A stretch of DNA of 64,000 bases. Origin: Chinchilla lanigera. Its lineage: Eukaryota > Chordata > Mammalia > Rodentia > Chinchillidae. A program made the translations under genes and the position numbers. The notes under the pieces are model-generated. The model was not told the DNA's origin and made no database searches. It saw only the letters and a list, made by a program, of their open reading frames with translations. Shown here piece by piece: positions 12,301-22,856 of this stretch (positions are counted from its first letter, which is position 1; the number at the start of each line of letters is the position of its first letter). Location of the stretch: positions 2,986,756-3,050,755 of the forward strand of contig NW_004955481.1 of the NCBI RefSeq assembly GCF_000276665.1. Direction: 5' to 3'.

Positions 12301-15300
12301 TCATGGCCTTACCGTTTCTCTATTGGGATATTGGCTGTTTTCTCATTAATTTGTATAAAGGATTTATAAGTTGAGGAAATTAGCTCTTTGGCATTTTGAA
12401 TTGCAAGTATCTCTTCTATTTATTTTTATAGTACTGGGGATGGAGACCAAGGAGGACTGAGCTCAGTTCTTTTTATTATTTTGAGAAGAGGGTCTGACTA
12501 AGCTGCCCAGGCTGGCCTTAAACTGGTGATCTTCCTGCCTCAGCCTTCCATGAGGCTGGGGTTAGTCGTGAGCCATCATGCCTGGATCTCCTGTTTGTTT
12601 TGTTTTTATTTGTTTTGTTTTGTTTTGTTTTTTGCGGGGGTTGTTTTTGAGACAGAGTCAAACTATGTAGTTCAGACTGACCTTGAACTCACTATGTAGT
12701 CCAAGCTGGCCTCGAACTCACAGTGATCCTCCTACCTCAGCCTCCTGAGAGCTGGGGTTACAGGTGTGCACCATCATGCCTAGCTCCTATTTGTTTTTGA
12801 AAAAAAATTTCTTTTTCAGTGTTAGGGATTGATCTCAGGCTCTGAAGCATACTAGACAAGTACTCTACCACTGAGCTACATCTTACTGCTGGACACTTTT
12901 ATAGTTTTTTTGTGGGGGGAATGCCATCCGTATTGAATACTTTAATGTTCACATATTTAATATTATCAATCTTCCCTTTGCTGTTCCTAGCTTTTGTATT
13001 CTGTTTAGGAAGACCTGCATTGGGAATAATTTAATATCACTCTAAAACCTAAAAAGGTGAAGCTCTTCAAATATTCAGTTACAGGTCTCCCACTGATGGA
13101 ATTATATACATAAATTAAAGATTGTGAAATGATACTACAGGTGTGATCATGTGGATTGTCGGGGTAGAAAGCTGGTTCTGTATGAGGGAGGTGTGGATGG
13201 GGGAGGCAGAAGGTGGAATAAGGTGAAGGGTGATATGATTTAGTAGGAAGGGCTCTGGACTTGGAACATGGTAATAAAATCAAAGCCACTTGAGTCAGTG
13301 AGCTCAGCCAACTTTTCAATGAAAAACTGATGAGATACATATGTGGAGCAAATACTGAGTGACTGAGCTCTGGAAAATCCTCACATCCTGCCTTTTGAAA
13401 TTTCGAAGTGAATAATTCACATGTTCCCAAGCAAATGAGCTTTGTTTTCCATTTTAAATGAGCTGATAAAATGTGATTTTTAACATGGTATCTCTTGGGT
13501 ATTTTGATAGAATCCAAGACTATCAGAGGACCTTGGCTGTTCTGTAATCCAGCCAAGTGAGGAAGTTGAGGCTCAGATTGGGAGCCCAAATCATAGCTAG
13601 AACCGAGACTAGAACAGCCCCCCACACCCCAGTCTCTTAATGTAGTATTCCTCCCATGGTATCTTCTTAAGAGAGACATGGCGTAAATACCAAGAATATG
13701 AGTTGGTGACCTAATGAATTTTTTTTCAGTTTTCCAGCCTCAAATCATTTTTAAAATCATCTTTATAATAGCCCTCTAAATATAATTGTTAAATGTGTAT
13801 GTCTGATATATATATATACATCCAATTAGTCAGTGATTCATTGAGACAGTAACCGACACAAACTCATCAACTAATAAATCAAAATGAGCCTATAAAAGTG
13901 ACAGGAATGTCATGTACAATCCAAAGGAATTATTATGAGTGTTATAAAGAGCAGATCTAGAACTAAGAAGAGGGCTGGGGTGCAGCTCAATGGTGCTTAA
14001 TATGTGCAAGAGCCTGGGCTAAATCTGTAATGTATGTGCACAAACACACAGGTACACCCACAAAACAACTAATGGGACCCTGGTAATGTGCAAGATGGAG
14101 GAGGGTGGGAAGAAACAGATTCTTTTATACACTCTTGTTCAATATCTAAAGTGAAACCACCTGTTTTGCAATATTTATCAAAATTTAAATGAGCCTTTTG
14201 CATGATCCAGGATTTCTCCTTCTAACCTTGGAGAAATGCATGCACAGGCATATATAGGCATGTGTAAAAATATTTATTGTAGTATTGTTTAACACATTTG
14301 AAATTAAAATAATCATAAGGTAAGTGAAATAAATCAGACTCACATATGTAAGTATTGTATTGTCTCCCTGGTGTGAGAAACTGAAAGAGTAAATAAGATC
14401 CAAAATGTGCAACAGATATTGTGAAATGGGAAGAAACTGTTCAAAAGGATAAAGGAACTAGGATTGGGGGAAGGGAAAAGGAAGGAAGGGAAAATTTTAA
14501 AAAATACAAGATAGTTATCCTACTAGTTTCTCTTAGTTCATCGAAAAGAAAGGTTTGTGTAATACCATTTGGAGAATTTTTTTAAAGCCCATATCTTGTA
14601 CTCTAACTACTTTAAAGATAACAATATTCAATGTACCAATTATTGTCATTTTCCTATTATTTTGTTATGAAATTTTGGTTTTTTTCCATAAAATAAAAAA
14701 ACCAAAAACAACAAAAAACCTTAAACATTATTTTTTTTAAAAAACATATGCATTAAATCCCAGCACTTGGGATTATTTTTTAAAAAGTAAAATAATATGC
14801 CCACCAAACTAAAATAAGGTATCCTACATTATACTACAGTACTTCAAGCCAGTGAGCTAGATCTTTATGGTTCAATATGACTATATTTCAGAAATGTGCA
14901 AGTTATGAAGTCTCTTATGTAAAACCTTCCTGTGCTCCTAAAACAATACAATATTTTTGTGGATATACTCTCTGCATATAAAATTGTTTTTAGAAGATCT
15001 GCAAGGATTTACCCCAAACTTATAGCAGCAGGTATCTCTGGGGAATTAGGATGAGATCAGGCTAGAGTCAAAGAGGACCTGAAATGTATAGAGTTTTTAA
15101 AAAAGGGAACATTCCCATGTATCTGACATGCTTAAACATTGTTTTAAATAGCTAACATGAATAGCTAATAAGATCTGCCCACAAATGGAACTGTTCTATT
15201 TGGCATGTTCTCCACCCGAGTAGCTTTCTATATATCTGAATACCATATAACATCCTTGTTGGATATGGATACAGAATTCAAGCTCATTCCAAAGAGCAAC

Positions 15301-18300
15301 AAAATGTCATTCTTCTGAGAAAGTTATTAATAGTGCAGCCTACTCAGGGTCTAATTATTCAGTGTGCAGATTATACAAGTTCCTTTTTTCTCCCTCACAT
15401 CCACCTCCTTCCTACTGCCCACTCACTCTTCAACCACTTTATTGATCTTCTGCATCTTTACCTAAAAATGCAAGGGACATAGACAAGAAGGGGCAGTTAG
15501 CTCAGCCATTTCTCCCCCTAGACACTGGAAAGTCTTGCTGGAGAGTAAGAGCTGGAATTATTTGGCAAAGGTGAATGTGTCTGACTATCTATGGATTTAC
15601 AACTCTTTTTATCCTGGAGAGAATAGGGAGTTGTTTACAGGGATGAGAGGGACTCACTGTCCTTCTGTAGGTGCTAGAATTGCCATAATTGGAATACTTC
15701 CTGGGAACAGGCCTTTATTTCCAGAAGATCATGGAAGAAATGCAAATGTGCATTATCAAATATGTGGCTATGGCAAACGTGGTTTAGATAAGATGCAAAA
15801 ATAGGATGTATGAGTAGCCTTCAAAAGCACCACCACCTCAATGATAATAGTAGCTAGTACTATACTAAATTCTTCACAGGGATTACTCCATTTGATCATC
15901 ACAGCAGTTCCTGAAGTCAGTATTATTCCCTCCCCGCCTCTCTCTCGCTTTTTGTCTTTTTGACACAGGGTCTTGCTATGCAGTTCTGGCTGAACTTGAG
16001 CTCACTTTGTAGCCCAGGCTGGTCTTGAACTTGTAATGATCTTCCTGCCTCAGCCTCCCAAGTGCTGGGAATACAGAAATGTGTCACCATGTCTGGCTTA
16101 TTATCTCAGTTTTTGAAGCTGGGGAATCTGAGAGCTTAACAGTTATTTGGCTGTCTAAAGGTCACACTAAGTGGTGCAGATGGAATTAAAGCTGACTGCA
16201 GTGCCTATTTTCTTCGTATTGACTATTTTATTCAACCCTACATAGATTGGTTTATTATGCTAACTCTTTGAAATCAAAGAAACAAATCTTATACTCTTGG
16301 GTAGTTTTACATTGTCTATTTGGCCAGGTGTGATGGCACACGCCTGTAATCCCAGCACTTGGGAGGCTGAAGCAGGAGGATTATTGCGAGTTTGAGGCCA
16401 GCCTGGGCTACAAAGTGAGTTCAAGACCAGCCTGAACTGCATAGTGAAATTCTGTCTCAAAAAGCCCAAAACAAAATTGTCTCTTTGTTACAGATTCATT
16501 ATCATATATATTATGTTCATAATCACGTACTGTTTTATGGTTTATCATCTCCATGTTAAGTTTTCTATGAGGTTTGGAACTGGAGTTTGTTATTTACCAT
16601 TTTATCCCTAGTTCCTAGCCCAGTACTTGGCACACAGTACGTACCCAGTACATTTTTGTCAAATGAGTGAATAACTACATGAGACAGACTGAAGGAAGAC
16701 CTTGACAGGGAATGACTCTTTCTCTGTTAACTAAACCTAAATGCTTGAGTCTTGCAGATCCACCTTTCCTGAGTGGAAACAACTTCCAAACAGCTGAAGA
16801 AGACAGTGATGTGAAGTTGGTTTGCAATGTGAAATCTAACCCTCAAGCTCAAATGATATGGCACAAAAACAATAGCGTCCTGATATTAGAGAAAGATCGC
16901 CACACAATCCAACAGACAAGTGAATCTTTTCAGCTGTCAATCACCAAAGTCAAGAAATCTGACCATGGAACCTACAGCTGCATTGCAAGCTCCCCTCTGA
17001 AAATGGAGACCATGGACTTCCAACTGGTTGTTAGCGGTAACTCTCTTTTAAAATAATACCCAGCACAAGGTAAAATTCAGACTACAAGCTCAGTAAATAT
17101 TTTTGGTGACCATAAATTATAACTACAATTATGATTAGTAGCTGTGATTTTCTTTGGCCCACTATCCTTATTTAGAGAGCTTCCTACTAAAAATTATAGT
17201 CTATCCCTATAGAGGAATTATTCTACATAGAACATTAGAATACTGTCCTCTGAGCAAAAGTCCTTTCTAGAACCTGGTCTAGAAGGCAGTACTGGTTGGT
17301 ATTTAGGGAGGAATATTCCCACAAATTCTCTTGGGCAACAAACTGTATAGGAAGTGAACTTTTAAGCTCACAGCCTGATGAGTAAACAGAAGAGATTTCA
17401 GAAACACACTGACTAGATTTTAAAACCAGATCTCTAAAATCACTCCTCTTGTATTCGAACCTGTAGGTTAAGTAGAAGAGAAGGTAGGGAAAATGATGGG
17501 GAATAAAAACCCCCACAAAACTCTTTCTCCTGGCTTTAGGTGTCATCTCCCTAGCTTTAGCAATAGAAATAGACATAGAAAACAAATGGAGTTCTGTGTG
17601 TTTTCCCTTATCATGTTTCTTTGCGCAGACAAAAAGAAAAAGCTACCTGGTATAGCAGGTGCAGAAAGTGCTTGTGCACACATTTTCTGGTCTTGAGCCA
17701 GTATGTAAGGAGCAGCCAAACGAGCTGAGGCTCCTGCATCTTGTCAGAACATTATTCACTTCGTCATTTGCCTCCCTGTACCCACTCCTTGCCATTCTTG
17801 CCAGTCCTCAGGAAACCCGTTGAAACCCTGCCAGAAATGATGAGCTGATATGCCTGTGGGATGTCTTACTTCCTCTCCTGGCCCACCCAGAGGGATCCGG
17901 GACATGAGCAGAGTGCCTGGTGTAGAGGAAGAGTTGCTGTGGGGTGATTTTCCGTCCCTAGGACTAGTGTCTTGTTCAGTGCTTTGTTCTGCAGAGCACC
18001 AATAGTACGCATAGGGACTACTTCCTTTAAAAACCAAACCACCAATAACCTAAGAATCCATGGGACAAAAGCAGTGCAAGGGACATCACCTAGAAGCTTG
18101 TGGCTTTTTACTCTCCCCAGATCCATAAATGCATGGTCGGACAGCATCACACCATGCTATCCTAACTGGCTGTAAGACCACACTTGGAAACTAGGGAATT
18201 ACATCATTCCTCTTGTTAAGAAGAAATTATAATTGCTTTATGCCTTTCAGGTGGGCAGAAACTTATTTTGGGTGGAGCTCTTCCAAGCCAACTTGTTTTT

Positions 18301-21300
18301 CTTACTTCTTGCTTTGTTATTTCCCTTGCTGTTGGCTGCCTTCATAACATAAGCACTCTACTTTCTGGTGCTTAGGCTCACAGCCAAGTTTTCCACAAGG
18401 CTCTCTCTCCCAGCTTCACTGCTCAGCGGGGAAGTTTCTAAATGAGGCCCTGCAAAGCTGGAAATGACATCATGGAGCTTTTCTTGAGCACAAGCTTTAG
18501 CCCATGGGTTGGAATTATTTTGTCGTAATGGATAAGGGGGAGGAGACACCACGTCTGGTTACAATTGAGAGTGTAAACACAGAAAAGAGGAGAGAAGTGC
18601 GGTTAGTTACATTTTCCAACAGAAACTTGGAATCCAAGTGATCCAGTGGGTCATTTTATCTCAGCTTGTTTATGAAATAAAAGCTGTCACGTGTGTCTTC
18701 ATTTTATTTGGCCAGGTAAAAGTATTCCAGCTTGTGACTGAATTCTGATTTCTTTTCCTATTCATCCCAGCTGTGCTTCCCCTTGTTTTGATGTCTTTCC
18801 ATGGCATGCAAGTGGAGGGGTCCCTGATAAGGTCCTTGGTGTACCCCAGAGCTGGCTATGATAGAGCCAGAGCTTCTAGCAAGCTCATTGAGCAAAGTCT
18901 CTCCAGAGGGCTGATATAACCCACACTTTCCTGAGAATAGTTTTTAGGAATAGCCAAGAGAGGATAAAAATGAAAATGAAAGCTATTTTTCAGTACAGTG
19001 GTAGAGCTGGTTCTTAGCATGTATGAGACCTTGGGTTTAATTCCCAGCCCCAAAAGAAAAAAAAAGAGGAAGAGGAAAAGGAAGAGGAGGTGAGGGGAAA
19101 GGAAGAGAGAAGCAGAGAGGAAGGAGAAAGTAGGGAAGGGAAGGGAGAAAGAGAAAAAAAGAGGAAAATAATAAAAAGCAAAATATAAAGGATGCTTCAT
19201 CCATTAATCCCAAAAATTAATTGTGAGGAATTGACAGCTAATGGGAAGAAAGTAATAAAAACATAACTGGTTAGTGTGTCACACAGTTATAGGGGGATGA
19301 GTACATCATAATCTTGAGGCATGTAGGCCCTTGGCTTTGAAATGAGATTTATCTAAAGTCCCCTTCTTCCCTTCTTCCATGTTGCACTCTTCATAGGCCA
19401 TCTCATGACCCTTTCTTCTTTATAGCACTTATCTCAATCTGTAGTTTTTGCTGATTTAGTGTCCATCTCTCCCACCAGAATAGCAGGGCAGAAGCCTTCT
19501 GTGTCTGTCCTATTCTTTGGTAGGGTCAAGCATAGCACCTTATACACATTAGTCACTCAGTACCTCCACAAACTCCACTTCGATACACAAGCTCAGTTGT
19601 ACAATTAGTAGCACATTCTAACTCCCTTAAATTCCTAAAATTTTGTCTAAGCCACAATTGGAGCCCATTTCATTCCTCTGGTGGCATTAGACTCCTGGGT
19701 CAGACAAGTTCATTGAAAAACTTTTGTGGGCCCTTGGCAAATTTACTTTTGAGAATTTCATCCCATATCCTATGAAACATGTTAAAATAAAGCACATTAC
19801 ATGTGGATTTTTGCAGTAAACATTTTGAAAGGCATGTTAGAATTTATATAAGTTTTGAATTTTACTATAAATAAGTTGAGGTTGTAATATTATTATTTGG
19901 CAAGGGTTATAGTCAATGTACAGTTACATTTTATTGATTTTTTATTTTAAAGAGAAAAGAAAACAAAATAATAACAACCAAGACAAAAACAAAGCCGACA
20001 CAAAAACAATAAAAATGATACAGAATTTCAAAACAAGGCGATAGGAGGTTAACCATGGGTGTTATATTACATATTGTTATCTTCAATGAAGTTGCTCAGA
20101 TTATTACTAGATGTAAGAATGCAAGATTGATCAAGCAATTAAACAAAATAAAAACCAATTAGAAAAACATTAGAAATGATTCAGAGTTTCACTAATCAAG
20201 GTAGTAGGGATTCAACAATAGTTCTTATATAGCATATTGTCATCAAATTAGTTGTTCACATTTACAGCATATAATCATGCAAAATTGGTCAGAAAAAGAA
20301 AAATTTAAGCAGTAACTATTCCTTTCAGTAAATCAATAGATATCAGCAGTACAGTGTGCATTCACTTTAATTAATTTTGTTACTTTCTTTTTGTATTTTG
20401 GAGCCAATAATTTTTTCCAGGCTCTGAGTTTACCTGGTAGTCAGAAAATAAGGAAGTAGGCTTCATTTCCAAGCTGTCTTCCTGGTCCACAATGGATATG
20501 GACACCCTGAGACTGGCACAGTGGTGCACACCTATAGTCCTAATACTGTGAGAGGCTGAGGCAGGAGGATAACAAGTTCAAGTCCAGTCTGAGAAACTTA
20601 GCAACTTAGTGAGACTATCTCAAAATAAAAAATGGAAGAGCTGTAGATGTAGCTCAGTGTGAAGGCCCTGAGTTTAATTTTTAGTATTGAAAAAAAAATA
20701 GATACTTCCACGATCATTTAAAATATATGGGAAATCTTTGCCAACGTTGGGGAGGCTAATGCTGGAAGTCCTATTTCCCTTAGGGGGACCATGCAGTCAC
20801 CTTCTAAAACGTCTTGCCACTGGGCTGGAACACTGCCTCAGTAAGGTACAATCGCTGGTTGTGCCTACTGTTCCGAGAACTCATAGATCTCTCCTTCTTA
20901 CTCCAGAGAGCTCTCCATCTTTTCTCTTTTTGCTCTGAAAGCTGTTCCCCTTCTCTTTCTCCCTTTAGGATACCTCTTCATATCTTGTGGGGCTTTCAAA
21001 AACCAGGAAATACCATTGACTTCAGCCTGCTTCTGTTTTCTGTGTAGCAAATATGGTGGATAAAGAAAGCACAAAAGTGTCTACTTTCTTTGAGGGGGTT
21101 ATTCATAATGCAATAAACTGTTCCTTCACAAAGGAATGAATTCAAAGCCTGCCTCTGTACTGTGTCTGAGACTTTGGACAAGTAACTTAACCTCGCAAAG
21201 CCCCTAATTCCTCACCTGTAAGCTGAGGACAATGCCATCCGCCCTTTGAGATCGTTGGTAGGGTTTAGTGAAGTGCAAGGCATCTCATCTAAGACATATT

Positions 21301-22856
21301 AGAAGTACATAACTCAGAAGCTTCTAAATGTTCATTCCCCGCCCACCTGTTTTTGCAGATAAAAGAACGCCTGTACCAACAGAAGCTATTATTGCTGCAT
21401 GTGTCGTAGTCTTTCTAACATTGTGCTTTGGAGTGTTTGCGCGAAGGGAAAGAATAATAAAGGTATCTTAAGTGTTCTGGGAATTTGTGGTACAAAGTCA
21501 TCTAAAGGGATGGGAATACAGCTCAGTGATAGGGTGCATGCTTCACATGCAAAAGCCATGAGTTTTAAGTACTGCAAATAAAATAAAATAAAGTTGCTCA
21601 TGAGAATAAAAGTTATATACATATTATAAGTATAGCTTTTCAAAGAATAGAAGTAAATACAAGCAAGGCCTGAATAAAAATAGCTCTTGTGTTAGGGGTA
21701 GGGAATTGGGAGTTGATTTTTCTTCCTTTAAAATTTCTCTTTATGTTGCTATGTTGTCTGTGATTCAATAAGTAAACAGGAAGAGCATGTCTCTGAACAT
21801 GTCTGCATGCACACCTCTTGAGTACAGCCACATGCCCTGGCTGGAGTGGGCTGCAGTTTGAGTTGTTGAGTGGTTAAGCTCACTGTGAAAGGTGACTCAG
21901 TATAGGTGCATGTGTAGATTAATGCCACATGTTTGACTCTGCCAATGAATTCAGCGCTAAAGAAGGGCAAATATGGCAGAAACGCCTCTAAAGAAAAGTC
22001 ACTATGCTGAGTTCATCATTCAGCAAAGGTCATCTTCCTGGCAGTACACAACTAGGTATTATTCAGGGCAACAATGTTTCACAAGAAGTTCAACCTATCC
22101 TCTGTTACATTCCAAAGCAAATTTTGCTATTGAAAAAAGAAATATGCAGCTCTCTAAGCTTAAGTTGTGCTGATTAAGAGTTACATCTCCAAGTTCAATA
22201 CTATTATCATGTGGCCAGAGAAATGAGACCTGAGCCAGTGCAGAGGTAGTTGTATTTCCAAAGCACCTATCCCTAAGCTACTTTGATACATTCCCAATGT
22301 TTACCTGTGGCCTTAGAAAATCAGGCAAATTCATTGCTCTTGTTGTGCTTACTTTTAGCTCTGCATAAAGAAGAGAGACCCTGATAGGGATACAGCCCTG
22401 TAAGTATTTCTTCAGAGATGGGACATGCAGGAAGGTGGAGGGGTTTAGAGAATAGAAAGCAAAGGAAAATCTGCCTCCACTTTAGAGGAAGGCAGGTTGG
22501 AAGTTTGCCTAGAGTTGAAAACACCTTTGGGTCTTACGCCTACTCTCTAAACAAGTTTGGTCAATGCTTATGCAACTGTATTGCCACACAGAGCCCATAA
22601 GAGGGCCTACCCTGGAGGGAAGCCACTGCTGTATCACTCATTCCCAGCAAGGTCAGGGCCACATTCTTCAGCCTAAATATTCCTTCTCTTTGGAGCTTTC
22701 CTTTAGTCTGTCAGCTCTACATAGCCAACGTATGTGAAGGGGGCAGTAGGTAGCAACAATGAAGGCATCCTGTCTGAGAGGTTGGATTTTGCTCTGAACT
22801 TTTTCATATTGTTACGATCATCATTATAATTAATTTCTTGGTTTCATTTCAGATGA
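9222..22856 (+). CDS. TMIGD1: TMIGD1, whole coding span (6 coding segments, 262 aa)
   Basis: Single-pass type I membrane protein of the Ig superfamily. From family knowledge it is an adhesion and cell-protection receptor of intestinal and renal epithelium. Joining 9222-9303, 11762-12040, 16758-17036, 21359-21462, 22359-22399 and 22853-22856 gives 262 residues, the length I recall for the human protein. Seen: a hydrophobic signal peptide (about 12-23), Ig domain 1 with C54, W67 and C103, Ig domain 2 with C143, W155 and C195 plus the DxGTYSC signature, a transmembrane segment (about 223-241) followed by RRER, and a short basic tail ending D-T-A-L, a class I PDZ ligand. N-glycosylation sequons lie at N58, N83, N118 and N158. 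The first three introns interrupt codons after base 1, as is usual for Ig-domain exons. Identification rests on recognisable protein similarity along the whole length. Confidence 0.95.
9371..9458 (+). repeat. ID-type SINE in TMIGD1 intron
   Basis: GGCTGGGGATGTAGCTTAGT to AATCCCCAGCACTG, then an A-rich tail. Confidence 0.85.
9470..9602 (+). repeat. B1 SINE fragment
   Basis: GTAATCCCAGCACTCAGAAG through AAGACCCTATCTCAAAAAG; the 5' part is missing. Confidence 0.8.
9655..9905 (+). repeat. B1 fragment split by an ID insertion
   Basis: B1-like sequence resumes after the nested ID, ending in an A-rich GAAA tail. Confidence 0.65.
9731..9844 (-). repeat. Young ID SINE with 16-bp target-site duplication
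   Basis: A reverse-strand ID with a 25+ base poly-T. CACCTGCATAGCTTCT flanks it at 9715-9730 and 9845-9860, a perfect duplication marking a recent insertion. Confidence 0.95.
10220..10310 (+). repeat. ID-type SINE, diverged
   Basis: GCATGTACTTAGCACATGC then CCTGGGTTCAATCTCTAGCA. Confidence 0.65.
10336..10440 (+). repeat. ID-type SINE, diverged
   Basis: GGCTGGGGTTGTAGCTCC then an A-rich (CAAA)n tail. Confidence 0.65.
10597..10689 (+). repeat. Young ID SINE with 16-bp target-site duplication
   Basis: TTAAACCTGGGGTTTT at 10581-10596 is repeated at 10690-10705. The body is the GGCAC...CCTGGCAAGTGCAAGG subfamily. It lies beside an older ID fragment at about 10701-10760. Confidence 0.92.
11300..11455 (+). 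repeat. B1 SINE
   Basis: TGGGCATGGTGGCACACCC through AAGACCCTGTCTCAAAAACC. Confidence 0.9.
11762..12040 (+). CDS. TMIGD1: TMIGD1 exon: Ig domain 1
   Basis: The exon has 279 bases and is phase 1 at both ends, so it can be skipped without a frameshift. It follows a TTTCCAG acceptor and ends at a GTGAGT donor. It encodes residues 28-120/121 with LLWYREEG around W67, cysteines 54 and 103, and sequons NHT and NSS. The NVT sequon lies at its end. Confidence 0.95.
12470..12590 (-). repeat. B1 SINE fragment
   Basis: Reverse-strand B1: CCCAGGCTGGCC...CCTCAGCCTTCC. Confidence 0.75.
12596..12787 (-). repeat. B1 SINE
   Basis: (GTTTT)n, GAGACAGAGTCAAACTATG, through GTGCACCATCATGCCTAGC. Confidence 0.9.
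12812..12892 (-). repeat. ID-type SINE
   Basis: AGTGTTAGGGATTGATCTC then CTACCACTGAGCTACATC. Confidence 0.75.
12893..13972. other. TMIGD1 intron (between Ig exons), no gene recognised
   Basis: Contains a 224-codon minus-strand open frame (13005-13679) judged to be chance, plus a weak MIR-like segment near 13530-13610. Confidence 0.5.
13973..14040 (+). repeat. ID-type SINE, diverged
   Basis: GGGCTGGGGTGCAGCTCAATG then TATGTGCAAGAGCCTGGGC. Confidence 0.65.
14310..14745 (+). mobile_element. L1 3' UTR fragment (LINE)
   Basis: Carries the segment GAAACTGAAAGAGTAAATAAG and GAAGAAACTGTTCAAAAGG shared with 26105-26605 and, inverted, with 52310-52660. It ends in an A-rich tail. Confidence 0.85.
14746..15939. 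other. TMIGD1 intron, nothing recognised
   Basis: AT-rich sequence without recognised repeats or gene. An 89-codon frame at 15535-15804 has no recognised homology. Confidence 0.45.
15945..16100 (-). repeat. B1 SINE
   Basis: GACACAGGGTCTTGCTATGC through GTGTCACCATGTCTGGC. Confidence 0.9.
16101..16215 (-). repeat. MIR SINE remnant
   Basis: AGCTGGGGAATCTGAGAGC... GGTCACACTAAGTGG in MIR reverse order. Confidence 0.5.
16322..16475 (+). repeat. B1 SINE with internal duplication
   Basis: GCCAGGTGTGATGGCACACG through CTGTCTCAAAAAGCCC. The CCAGCCTG-GGCTAC block occurs twice, as in murine-type B1. Confidence 0.93.
16575..16685 (+). repeat. L2 3'-end remnant
   Basis: CCTAGTTCCTAGCCCAGTAC-TTGGCACACAGTA followed by AATGAGTGAATAA, the usual L2 end. 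Confidence 0.6.
16758..17036 (+). CDS. TMIGD1: TMIGD1 exon: Ig domain 2
   Basis: The exon has 279 bases and is phase 1-1. It starts after CTTGCAG and ends at GGTAACTC. It encodes the PPFLSG linker, LVCNVKSNP, MIWHKN (W155) and the SDHGTYSC strand. The human and mouse proteins as I recall them have N-G-T where this sequence has H-G-T, so one glycosylation sequon is absent. Confidence 0.95.
17037..18990. other. TMIGD1 intron 3 (Ig2 to TM), 5' part; nothing recognised
   Basis: About 2 kb of largely repeat-free sequence, unusual in this window, with no supported gene. Its low repeat content makes it a candidate for regulatory sequence. Confidence 0.4.
18995..19060 (+). repeat. ID-type SINE fragment
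   Basis: GTACAGTGGTAGAGCTGG to TTAATTCCCAGCCCCAAAAG. Confidence 0.7.
19055..19175. repeat. Purine-rich (GGAAGA)n low-complexity tract
   Basis: Almost pure A/G over about 120 bases, growing from the ID tail. Confidence 0.9.
19390..19600 (+). repeat. L2 remnant
   Basis: GCACTTATCTCAATCTGTAG ... GGGCAGAAGCCTTCTGTGTC ... AAGCATAGCACCTTATACAC follows the L2 3' order. Confidence 0.55.
20005..20305. repeat. Diverged tandem duplication, two units of about 160 bp
   Basis: Unit A (20007-20142) and unit B (20167-20302) share AATGATACAGAATTTC / AATGATTCAGAGTTTC, the ACATATTGTTATC / GCATATTGTCATC block and GCAAGATTGATCA / GCAAAATTGGTCA in the same order. They differ at very roughly a quarter of positions by eye. 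Origin unknown. Confidence 0.75.
20505..20697 (+). repeat. B1-ID dimeric SINE
   Basis: A B1 half (ACAGTGGTGCACACCTATAG through GAGACTATCTC) is followed by an ID half (GAGCTGTAGATGTAGCTCAG through TTTTTAGTATTG) and one A tail, as in B1-dID/B4-type composites. Confidence 0.8.
21125..21290 (+). repeat. MIR SINE remnant
   Basis: GACTTTGGACAAGTAACTTA-ACCTCGCAAAGCCCC follows the MIR core. Confidence 0.7.
21359..21462 (+). CDS. TMIGD1: TMIGD1 exon: juxtamembrane and transmembrane segment
   Basis: The acceptor is TTTTTGCAG and the donor AAG|GTATCT. With the carried base the exon makes 35 codons and ends in phase 0. It encodes a short stalk, the membrane helix AIIAACVVVFLTLCFGVF and the stop-transfer residues RRER. 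The tail continues in the next exon. Confidence 0.93.
21505..21597 (+). repeat. ID-type SINE in TMIGD1 intron
   Basis: GGATGGGAATACAGCTCAGTG to TTTTAAGTACTGC, tail (AAATA)n. Confidence 0.75.
22359..22399 (+). CDS. TMIGD1: TMIGD1 short tail exon (PDZ-ligand tail)
   Basis: A 41-base exon after the acceptor TTACTTTTAG encodes LCIKKRDPDRDTA plus two bases of the last leucine codon, clearly parallel to the human and mouse tails ending S-E-T-A-L. Immediately after comes GTAAGT (22400-22405), a strong donor. If it is not used, CTG TAA at 22398-22403 ends the protein at the same leucine. It is too short to be seen as an open reading frame on its own. Confidence 0.85.
22853..22856 (+). CDS. TMIGD1: TMIGD1 terminal exon start: last base of Leu codon plus stop
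   Basis: The acceptor TTTCATTTCAG ends at 22852. Splicing CT|A from 22399 gives CTA TGA, that is leucine 262 and a stop, with the rest of the exon 3' UTR. The protein is identical to that from retention of the last intron. The exon is supported by the strong donor at 22400 and the good acceptor, but not by transcript evidence. Confidence 0.6.

Noticed and set aside
13005..13679. 224-codon minus-strand open frame
   Set aside because: It lies inside a TMIGD1 intron, has low-complexity composition, no domain, no splice partners, and overlaps MIR-like sequence. A chance frame.
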